Assembly (NCBI GenBank): GCA_030015575.1
Contig: CM057337.1
Coordinates: 335,926,583 to 335,990,582, forward strand
Length of the DNA stretch: 64,000 nucleotides
DNA from: Agapanthus africanus
Taxonomy: Eukaryota; Streptophyta; Magnoliopsida; Asparagales; Amaryllidaceae
Direction of reading: 5' to 3'
The position numbers and the translations under genes were made by a program. Below are positions 22,252 through 31,200 of this stretch, in pieces. Position 1 is the first letter of the stretch. Each line of letters starts with the position of its first letter. Below the pieces are notes generated by a model. It had not been told where the DNA came from. It saw only the letters and a list, made by a program, of their open reading frames with translations, and made no database searches.

Positions 22252-23996
22252 TGTTAGTGTATATGCCCTAGGGGCCATTATTGTATCATACTAGCTTGTA
22301 TGTTACTTAATGGAAGCTTGGGATATTCACAGTTATATTAACAGTCTTGCTAAACATGGTAGTATGCTACTTGGTTTATATCTATCTTAATATGTGTGCA
22401 CGTATTTATAGAGCCCTTAGGATTTTGCTTGACTACCAGCGTTGTGATGACAGTCACACTAGTGGGGGCTGGGTAGTCTACAAGCACATCCTTTTTGAGG
22501 TCCCTAGTCGTAGGATTATCGAGACAGGGCATCGATACTCCGGAGTAGACTAGTGTGTACGCTTCTCATCCCAGTTGGGGAGATGGTCTGTCCCACAGCC
22601 ATCAGTACGTTGTACTAGAGATAGTATACAAGTGCTCGTTGGGTTACGGGTATACCGGACAGGACTCGCAGGGAACTGTTGGTTGGTATTATAACCGTCG
22701 TCAGTTAACAGTTTCCAAGTGACATGAGTACAGCATAGTCCGCAGACTTGACACTGCTGCTTCGTCTCGAGTGTGTTCCCACTGTTCTTAGATTGCTACC
22801 CTACCACAGCTCAAAGGAGTCGTGCAAACAGGTAGCAGTTGGGTGCAGTCCCGAAGCACTTGGAGGCAGTAACGGTTAGACAAGATTCGTCTCTCCTGGT
22901 ATTGGGAGTTGATACCGCGCTGTGTCTGGAGAGCCATTACGCAAAGTCCCTAACCAGGGCAAGCGAGATTTACTGGTAGGTTTTCCAGTAGCTTCTCAAG
23001 GTGTAATGGGCTTCATTCCGACACGACTTATACCGCTTTTAGGGGACTGACGCTTGCCGCCCCCTAGGCCCGATATGCGATAGTCCTAGACGAATAGACC
23101 GGACTGTACGGAGATTGTCAAATCAGGCTCAGTAGGAGTTCGGATGGGTTTCCTCATCGGCCTTCTTATCGACATCTACCTGGGGACCGTTACGTATAGC
23201 TAGTGCCGCTTGCGGTCTGTGGTTAAACCCACTGCCAGCGTAGTTGTCGAGTTTTTAGAGTCCCACACAGAGAGTTTCCCTGCTTCGGGCGAAACGATAT
23301 AGAGGTCATATGGTTTTACGACAGGGTTCGGACGCGTACGTGTTCTTACGCACGTACGATGTTCGGACAGTTTTTACTAGCAGGCTTTGGTTTAAGCCAG
23401 ATTCTAGTATTGGATTACTGGATTTATACAGTCTCAGTATTTCCGTGTTTTCACGGATGGGAGGGGCGTTTTCGTAATTTGTCGAGAAGTTTCTAGAAGA
23501 TTGATGAGTTGGAGGCTTAGGTGGCATTTGCATTAATTGGTTTAATGACTCATGGTGTGATTCATCCATAGAGTTAATGATGCATTTATTGTTTAAATGA
23601 CTCATGAGATGAATCACAAGGTGAGTTAATGAAGCATGATGATAATTGTTATTTATTATTTCATTTAATAAATATCTTATGCTTCATATATTCACAATGA
23701 ATCATTATTCCAAGATCATTCTCATTCTCACCTTCTCTCTCCTCAAGCTCTCTCTCTTCAAACCCTAACCCTAACCTCTCATGTGTTGAGATCAAGGGTT
23801 AGCAAGACTAATTGATCCCTAATCCTATTCTATATCCTCAAGGTTGCTTTGATTAGCACTCTTAGTTACCTAGTTATCTCAAGTTAGAGGTCAAGCTTGG
23901 AGTAGTAGCTCTCGGGTGGATCTTCTATCACAAAGAGGAGGCCGGCGAGGAGGTGGTCAACGAGAACAAGAAGGACTTAGTTCATTAGGTATAATC
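22252..23996 (+). repeat. Cop3 5' LTR, first part
   Basis: Starts TGTTAGTGTATATGCCC. Interrupted at 23996 by Cop4 and resumed at 34427. Contains a telobox-like motif at 23760-23776 just after a CT-rich stretch. Confidence 0.9.
23760..23776 (+). promoter_or_regulatory. Telobox in Cop3 5' LTR
   Basis: AAACCCTAACCCTAACC follows a CT-rich tract in the LTR. Teloboxes (AAACCCTAA) near pyrimidine-rich initiation regions are known promoter elements of plant housekeeping genes. The same motif is at 52529-52545 in the other LTR. Confidence 0.5.
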
Positions 23997-24563
23997 TGTT
24001 AGTGTATATGCCCTAGAGGCCATTACTGTATCATACTAGTTTGTATATTACTTAATGGATGCTTAGGATATTCACCTTGTATATACAATCTTGCTCAAAA
24101 TAGTAGTATGCTACTTGGTTTGTTTCTACTTCAATGTGTACATGTGTTTATTTTTGTATATCGCCTATACACATTAGTAGAGCCCTTAGGATCTTTGCTT
24201 GATTACCAGCGATGTGATGGCCGTCACACTAGTGGGGCTGGGTAATCTATAAGCACATCCTTATGCAGGTCCCTGGTCGCAGGACTATCGAGACAGGGCA
24301 TCGATACTCCGGAGTAGACCAGCGCATGCGCTTCTCATCCCAGTGTGGGAGACGGTCTGTCCCACAGCCGTCAGTACGTCGTACTTGAGATAGTATGCGG
24401 GTGCTCGTTAGGTTACGGGTACACTGGACAGGACTCGTCGGGAACTGACTAGTTGGTATTATACCTATCGTCAGTTATCAGTTCCCAGGTGACATGAGTA
24501 CAGCTTAGTCCGCTGACTTGACACTGTCACTTCGCCTCGAGTGTGTTCCCACTGTACTTTGAT

Positions 24564-24607
24564 CACTACCCTACCACGGCTCAAAGGAGTCGTGCAAACA
24601 GGTAGTG
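24564..24607 (+). other. Conserved LTR hairpin
   Basis: CACTACC (24564-24570) pairs with GGTAGTG (24601-24607), and inside it CACGGCTC pairs with GAGTCGTG with one G-U. The same structure recurs in the other LTRs with changed but complementary arms: GCTACC/GGTAGC in Cop3 and Cop6, CCACC/GGTGG in Cop5. Confidence 0.55.
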
Positions 24608-25074
24608 GTTGGGTGCAGTCCCGAAGCACTTGGAGGCAGTGACGGTTAGACAGGATTCGTCTCTCCCGGTATTGGGGGTTGACATCGCGCTGTGTCTAGG
24701 AGAGCAATTACACGAGTAGTCCCTGGCCAGGGCAAACGAGATATACTGGTGGGTTTCCAGTGTTATCTCAGGGTGTTTTGGGCTTCGCTCCGGCACGACT
24801 TGTACCGCTATTGGGGGACTGACGTTTACCGCCCCCTAGGCCCGCCATGCGATGTATCAGACGAACAGACCGGACTGTACGGAGAATGTCACACTCAGGC
24901 TCAGTAGGAGTTCAGATGGGTTTCGTCTCGTCGGTCTTCTTGTCGGCATTACCTGGGGACCGTTACGCACAGCTAGTGCCGCTTGCGGTCTGTGGTTAAA
25001 CCCACTGCCAGCGTAGTGTCGAGTCTTTAGAGTCCCACACAGAAAGCTTTTCGCCTTTAGGCAAAAGAGTAGAG

Positions 25075-25112
25075 GTCGCATGGTATTGCGACAGGTCGCA
25101 TGGTTTTGCGAC
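25075..25112 (+). repeat. Duplicated hairpin in Cop4 LTR
   Basis: Two tandem 20-bp units each form GTCGCA/TGCGAC with a 6-base loop (25075-25092 and 25095-25112). Other LTRs have one copy with GTCGTA/TACGAC. Duplicated identically in the 3' LTR, so it predates insertion. Confidence 0.65.
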
Positions 25113-25272
25113 AGGGTTCGATCACATCCGTGCACTTGTGCACGTACAGTGTCCGGACAGTTTACACTAGCGGGCTTTGGTTTAAGCCAGATCCTAGTGT
25201 ACCTTATGGGATTGGATTTATCCAGTTTGCATTCGTGTTCCTCGGAACGCGGATGCGGGTGTGTATGCACAG

Positions 25273-25506
25273 TTGACAGGGAGGCAGAGGCGGCGGATTC
25301 TCATTAGGGTTGTTGACTGTTGACCGTTGACTATTTGACTTTATGCTCAACCCTAATGAGAATGTGATATGTGATTAACTATTATATTAATTAAGTATTA
25401 TGGTGATATGGTTGTTGACTTGTTGACTTTTATTGACTTGTTGACTTTGTTGACTTGTTGACTTTTGTTGACTAGTTGACCGGTTGACTAGGCTTGACTA
25501 GTTGAC
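25273..25506 (+). promoter_or_regulatory. W-box array in Cop4 5' LTR
   Basis: I count 16 TTGAC cores on the + strand in 234 bp, most as TTGACT or TTGACC, many spaced 8-11 bases. TTGAC(C/T) is the core bound by WRKY transcription factors, which act in defence and wounding responses. The array lies upstream of the CT-rich probable start region, so it is in U3. None of the other LTRs here has such an array. Confidence 0.75.
25297..25363. repeat. 16-bp perfect inverted repeat within the W-box array
   Basis: ATTCTCATTAGGGTTG (25297-25312) and CAACCCTAATGAGAAT (25348-25363) are exact reverse complements enclosing 35 bases with four TTGAC cores (two partly overlapping the arm edges). Confidence 0.8.
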
Positions 25507-25510
25507 CATC

Positions 25511-25530
25511 ATGATAACCATGGTTATCAT
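25511..25530. repeat. 20-bp perfect palindrome
   Basis: ATGATAACCATGGTTATCAT is its own reverse complement and directly follows the last W-box. Repeated at 33755-33774. Confidence 0.85.
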
Positions 25531-26178
25531 TTCATGCCAAAGACTTTTTCTTGCTTGCTCATTTGAGTAAAATGAGTGCATGACATGATAAGGTTATGGT
25601 TGCTTCTAACCATCACATAAGACTTTTTGATATGATGAGTTATGATCACTTTGGATTATGAGAGGGTGAAAGACAAAAGAGTTGCTCATTCTTTCTTGCT
25701 CATTCTCTCTCTTGTTCTTGAGCTCTCCTCTTGCTCTCACCCTCAACCTCTTGCTCCCTCTCTTGATCTATGGTTCTCTTGTCTCATGAGTTGAGAATCA
25801 AGAACCATAGATAAAATCCCATTCTAAATCATCTCTACTCATTCTAGTTCACTAGGTTTAGCAAACCAAGTGAACTAGTTTCTTCAAAGAACGAAGAAGG
25901 AGCTAAAGGTTGGAGCTTTCAAGTGGATCTATCTTCGGCGTACGGAGACAACGAGAAGGAGCCATCGAACCACCATCGGAGCTTGAAGAGAAGGAGTTCA
26001 AGTTTAGGTATAACCATCTTCATCCGAGTAGCTAAATATCTTTAGCTTAGTATGCTAGTTTTAGTTTAGGTAAAGATCCCGACCTAGCTTAGTCCATGTT
26101 GCCTCTTGCGTTAAAATTTTGATTTTATACCGTTTCCGCCTCCCCGTAAGAACCGGGGGTCGCAACGTGGACTTACAG

Positions 26179-26190
26179 TGGTATCAGAGC
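26179..26190 (+). other. Cop4 primer binding site
   Basis: TGGTATCAGAGC, one base after the LTR; complementary to the 3' end of initiator tRNA-Met, the usual plant copia primer. Confidence 0.95.
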
Positions 26191-26877
26191 CTAACTAAAC
26201 TTAAACTAGCTTGGTAGTAAAGTGTAACGAAGTTCGGAACCGGAAAAATCCAAAAACCAAACTTTTACAAAAAACTGAGTTTCTGTTGAAATTTGTTTGG
26301 CTCAAAATGAAAAACTTTACACTTGTAAATTCGGCTCAGGGTTTTGTGTGAACACCCAAGAAAAACGATACAGTAATTCGTCCAAACCGCCGCCCTTCCG
26401 CCGCGCGAGCTAGGCATCCGCCGCGGAAACGCCGCGCTTTGTCGTCTTCTGTGCATCGTTTTTCATGCAGTGTGTGTCTGTGTTGGTTTTGGGATTTTTG
26501 AAATATATTATATGTGCCCAGATTTTCCAGAAAAGAAATTTCCTTTTGGGGTCCTATAATTCCGTATTTTTCCGAACTTCACTGCACTTTGACTATGATG
26601 GTTATATCTGTGATGTTTGCATGTATTGAACGTCGGCTAATCGCTATAAGTCGATTGGTCGGGGTTATACATGATCTGTGTTTGATGCTGGAATGTGTAT
26701 ATAAATATGTTGGATTGTCACGGGTGAATAGCCGGGGGTTGTGAGACGAGAGTTTTCTTTTCTTGCCATTCATGTAAATTTGTAAATTGATGTAATAATT
26801 ATTTGTATGGCCGCACAACCGGGTCGGGGTTGTAGCCGTCATTGTATAATTTCTTTTTACTGTTTTTGCTCCTAGGA

Positions 26878-27003
26878 TAGACCCATGGAGGGGTGCACAA
26901 ACTACCGGGTATACCGAAGTGTCGAGTGGCCTACTCATGGAGATGAGGGAGGTTGCTACGCTTCGGGTACTTGGCGGGTAGTTTGCCGCACCCGTAGGGG
27001 TCT
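26878..27003 (+). other. Cop4 long leader stem-loop
   Basis: AGACCC/GGGTCT, GGGTGC/GCACCC, AAACTACC/GGTAGTTT and CCGAAG/CTTCGG pair in nested order over 126 nt, with a side hairpin GAGT/ACTC near the apex. Confidence 0.65.
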
Positions 27004-27197
27004 TGGGTGGGGTATTGGCTATTCACCGCGACCGTGTAATATGTTTTTGTTACAGGCTCGTACAAATTACAGATTCCTAGTATATCCAATGTATTTATCT
27101 GTGATCTGAAATGTTTATCATTGCAGCATATCTATATATGATATTATTTAGGCGTTGCTTATGTTTTTCAGACGCGCTAGCCCAGCCCCCGCTCTGT

Positions 27198-27218
27198 CGT
27201 TAGTTAAGTAACCTAACG
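27198..27218 (+). other. Cop4 TTAAGTAAC-loop hairpin
   Basis: CGTTAG pairs with CTAACG around the loop TTAAGTAAC. Cop2 has CCGTTAG/CTAACGG (21585-21607). Cop1 has CCGTAA/TTACGG (12177-12199) around nearly the same loop. Confidence 0.55.
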
Positions 27219-27310
27219 GGTAATGACGGGGCCCAGTGGCGAATGCGAATGGCATAAGCGTACGTCATATTTTGGTTGTTTTCTGCAATGGTAGGTTTAA
27301 ATGATGGGAC

Positions 27311-27370
27311 GCATTAAAAGAACTAATGCAAGAATATCACGCATTAAAGGAACTAATGCAAGATAATAAA
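27311..27370 (+). repeat. 30-bp tandem duplication in Cop4 leader
   Basis: Units 27311-27340 and 27341-27370 both start GCATTAAA(A/G)GAACTAATGC. GCATTA and TAATGC can pair. Cop3 has a single shorter version near 35718. Confidence 0.7.
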
Positions 27371-27567
27371 CCAAGTTAAAGTCGTTGGAACACTTTCGAA
27401 AAACCACTCGGTTCTTTTCAAAAACAACTTTTAAATGCGGAGCTTGAGCCACTCCTTTTAAAAGCTATCTCGTTCCATCGACCATATCAAGTTCACTACG
27501 TTCACGGTTTTGCCAAAACCATCCGTAGCCCTCCGTCGTTTCACATGAATAGTCAATAGTATTCAAG

Positions 27568-27777
27568 CTGTGTATGTTGGTCAAAGTCAAGGCACAGTGA
27601 TTGGTAGCTATTGGGTGTTCATGTGTAGCATAGATAGATGCGTTGGTTTGGGACAGTCGTACTGCCATTTTGGCCAAAGTCAAGGGTAGGTACGGATGGA
27701 TCCAAATTAACCTGGATAATGACGGGTAGAACTTGACATGTGACTTATGATATTTTGGCCAAAGTCAAGGTCATAAG
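27568..27777 (+). other. Cop4 triple-hairpin leader module (loop CAAA)
   Basis: Hairpin 1 (27568-27597) has CTGTG/CACAG. Hairpin 2 (27658-27694) has CGTAC/GTACG. Hairpin 3 (27744-27777) has CTTATGA/TCATAAG. The inner motifs are TTGGT-CAAA-GTCAA, TTGGC-CAAA-GTCAA and TTGGC-CAAA-GTCAA; the tip CAAA is shared by all three. Confidence 0.7.
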
Positions 27778-27914
27778 AGCATGGGGCAAAAATCCACATC
27801 GGGAGTTTCATAAGTACTGAAACTTGCTAGATTTGCATACCATTTGGAGTGTGATGATTCTGGTAGGATTCCTTCAGTTTCGTCACGCAATGATATTTGG
27901 ATCCCGATCCTACT

Positions 27915-28263
27915 GTGAGTATATGCTACTCCTCGGGAAATTTCTCACTTAACGATCAATGCTATAAACCTAGTAGGTGCCTAGAAAGGTGTTAGCGGGG
28001 CTACGCCCCCAGGGAAAAGAGGTTCTTTAATTAAGGAACTTCGCGAAAGCGTTGGAAAACCTCCCTCGAAGTACCGACACCGGCCTGGCTGAACGGTTAA
28101 GCAAGTATTGTACGGTGGGATTGATCCTGACTAATTCTTCCTTTATGGTTTGAGGAGGGATTCGAGAAACAGTGGGAGCCATCCTGTTTAGACAAACTAA
28201 AAACCACTCTAAACTTGCAAGAGCATCATGCTGAGTGTTTCTTCTTCTCTCTCCTAATTGCAG
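27915..28263 (+). other. Candidate intron just ahead of gag (Cop4)
   Basis: Donor-like ACT|GTGAGT at 27915 and acceptor-like TTCTTCTTCTCTCTCC...TTGCAG ending 28263, 12 bases before the gag ATG. A small upstream reading frame (ATG at 28228, nine codons) lies inside and would be removed. Equivalent pairs exist in the other five copies. Splicing is an inference. Confidence 0.4.
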
Positions 28264-28275
28264 CGACCAATCAAC

Positions 28276-31200
28276 ATGACTGGACTTAAGTTACTCCTAG
28301 ATAAAAACAAACTGACAGGGCCAAACTACAAAGATTGGCTCAGGAATGTCAAGATAGCAATCACTTATGACAAGCTGGGGTATCTTCTTACCACCAAAGC
28401 TCCCCCTGTCCCTGGTCCAACTTCCAGCGTCGCGGATAAGGAAATCCGTAAGACTTGGGAGATTGATAGCGCGAAGGCCAAATGCCTCCTGCTTGCCTCG
28501 ATGGACAACGAACATCAGAGGAGGCATGAGAATATGGACATGGAGTCCATATTGCTCCATACAAAAGAACTGTATGGAGAGCAATCACGTATCGCAAGAT
28601 ACGAAGCGTCGAAAAAGTTATTTTCGACAAGAATGGCCGTCGGATCATCAGTAGCCGAGCACGTGCTAAAGATGATCGGCTACATTGAGGAGCTCGCTGA
28701 CCTAGGGATCACATTGGAGAGTGAGCTATATACGGATATAGTTCTCCAGTCCCTTCCTTCCACTTACGCCCAGTTTATACTAAACTTCAACCTACAAGAA
28801 AAAGAGGTTGAACTATCAGAGCTCCTCAACATGCTGAGGAGCGCAGAGGGCACCCTACAGAAAGGTAGGGAAACATCCACTTTGTTTGTAGGAGGATCAT
28901 CTTCTTCTAGGTCCAAGGCGAAAGCCAAGGGAAAGAAGAAGAAGGCCCCCGCCAAACCAAGGGGCGGTGTTAGTAAAGTGGATACGAAGGGAAAAGGTAA
29001 AGCAACAAAGATAGCGGGGAAGCTTGTGGATAAGGAAGAATGCTTCTATTGTCATAAGAAAGGACATTGGAAGAATGATTGCAGGGCCTGGAAGGCCAGA
29101 ACACAGGAATTGAAGCAGGTTGCAGCTTCAGCTTCAGGTGTGTATGTTATTGAAAACTGTCTTTCAATAAACTCTACTTCCTGGGTATTGGATACCGGAT
29201 CAGGATCTCATATCTGTAATTCTTTGCAGGCGTTGAGAAACCGTAGGGTTTTGAAGGCAGGTGACATGACCCTCAGAGTTGCAAACGGAGCTAGCATGGA
29301 TGCTAAAGCCGTGGGGGACTATCACCTGGGAATGTCAGATGGACATGTTTTGGTTTTGCGTAATTGCTTTTTTGTACCCAACACAACTTGTAATATCATT
29401 TCTGTATCTTTAGTTTCTAAAGAAGGTTATGAATTTGCGTTTGTAAGTAATGTTGTAAACATTCACCTTAATCAAGTTCTGATTGGGTCAGGTACATTGA
29501 GTAATGGTATATACGTGTTAAACCAACCACAGATTTTTAATGTCCAGAATACACACAAAAGAAAGTCTCCAGAAATAAATCAGACTTTCTTATGGCATTG
29601 TAGATTGGGTCACATCAATGAGAGAAGGTTGACTAAGTTGCATACAGAAGGATATTTGAATGCGTTCGAATATCAATCATATGCCACTTGTCAATCTTGT
29701 CTCAAAGGAAAGATGACAAAGACTCCGTTTACTGGACATGGAGTAAGAGCGAGCGAGCTCTTGGGACTCGTACACAGTGACGTGTGCGGTCCAATGTCTA
29801 CACATGCCCGAAGCGGACATTCTTACTTCATTACTTTTACGGATGACTTCTCAAGGTACGGTTATGTCTTCTTAATGAAACATAAGTCCGAGGCCTTTGG
29901 AAAATTCCAGGAGTATAAGAATGAAGTAGAGAAACAGACCGGCAAAAGTATTAAGATTCTAAGATCGGATCGAGGTGGAGAATACTTAAGTGCCGAGTTC
30001 CTGGACTATTTAAAAGAGAACGGAATTCTCTCTCAGCTTACTCCTCCATACACCCCGCAACATAACGGTGTATCGGAGAGACGGAACCGCACCCTATTGG
30101 ATATGGTGCGGTCCATGATGAGTAATGCTGAGTTACCGCGATCATTCTGGGGGTATGCGCTAGAATCAGCCGCATACCTTTTGAACCGAGTTCCCACTAA
30201 GACTGTGCCTACCACGCCATTTGAGATGTGGTGTGGGAAGAGACCCCATCTTAATCACATTAAGATATGGGGAAGTCCAGCTTTTGTCAAAAAGCAGCAT
30301 GCGGACAAGCTCGAGGCACGCTCAGTACTGTGCAAGTTTGTGGGATATCCAAAGAATTCCAAGGGATATTTTTTCTACTGTGAAGAGGAACAAAAAGTTC
30401 TTGTTTCTCGTCATGCCCACTTTCTAGAACACCAGTTCATAGAAAAAGAAATAAGTGGGAGCGCAGTAGAACTGGAAGAAATTCCAGAACCACAGACTGT
30501 TACTGAAAGCTTGGTGGAACCAGAGGGTTCAACAGAACAGGACATTCCTACGCCGCTCCGCAGGAGTAGTAGGCAGTCTCATCCGCCCGAGAGATACTAC
30601 GGTTTTCTCATAGACGGGGATAGAGAGGATTGCATCATAGATTATGATGAGCCTACTAGCTTCCAGCAGGCCGTTCAGAGCGTTGACTCAGTGAAATGGC
30701 TGGATGCAATGCGGACCGAAATGGAGTCCATGTACACCAACAAGGTATGGACGTTGGACATTGCTCCAGACGGGGTAAAACCCGTAGGATGCAAGTGGAT
30801 CTTCAAAAGGAAGATTGGTGTAGATGGACAGGTTGAGACCTATAAAGCTAGGCTGGTAGCAAAGGGTTTTCGTCAAAGACCTGGCTTGGACTACGACGAA
30901 ACCTTTTCTCCAGTAGCCATGCTGAAATCCATTCGGATCCTTCTTGCCATTGCTGCCTTCCACGATTATGAGATCTGGCAAATGGACGTAAAGACAGCTT
31001 TTCTAAATGGAAATTTAGAGGAGTGTGTCTATATGGACCAGCCAGAGGGTTTCATTCAGAGTGGGAGCAGCGGAAAGGTGTGCAAGTTGCTTAAGTCCAT
31101 CTATGGACTAAAGCAGGCATCGCGGAGTTGGAACATCTGCTTTGATGAGACGGTCAAAGAATTTGGCTTTATCAAAAATCCAGATGAACCATGCATCTAT

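Larger units (their letters stand above)
23997..26177 (+). repeat. Cop4 5' LTR
   Basis: TGTTAGTGTATATGCCC... to ...AACGTGGACTTACA, 2181 bp. Contains a covarying hairpin (24564-24607), a duplicated 20-bp hairpin (25075-25112), a W-box array (25273-25506), a 20-bp palindrome (25511-25530) and a CT-rich probable initiation stretch (about 25690-25790). Confidence 0.97.
26191..28275 (+). other. Cop4 leader (noncoding)
   Basis: 2085 bases with no coding capacity. Ordered landmarks: long stem-loop (26878-27003), CGTTAG/CTAACG hairpin (27198-27218), a 30-bp tandem duplication that repeats a GCATTA/TAATGC hairpin (27311-27370), the triple-hairpin block (27568-27777) and a candidate intron (27915-28263). 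Confidence 0.75.

Noticed and set aside
24857-25270. A 137-codon minus-strand frame present almost unchanged at 33101-33514
   Set aside because: It lies within the Cop4 LTR and is duplicated only because LTRs are duplicated. It has no recognised domain and overlaps conserved hairpins, so apparent conservation is not protein-level.
26179-26190. tRNA-like sequence TGGTATCAGAGC
   Set aside because: Only the short primer complement is present; no cloverleaf can be drawn, so it is a PBS and not a tRNA gene.
27568-27777. CRISPR-like repeat array from the three repeated loop motifs
   Set aside because: Plant DNA, only three repeats, variable spacing, and each repeat is the loop of its own hairpin.
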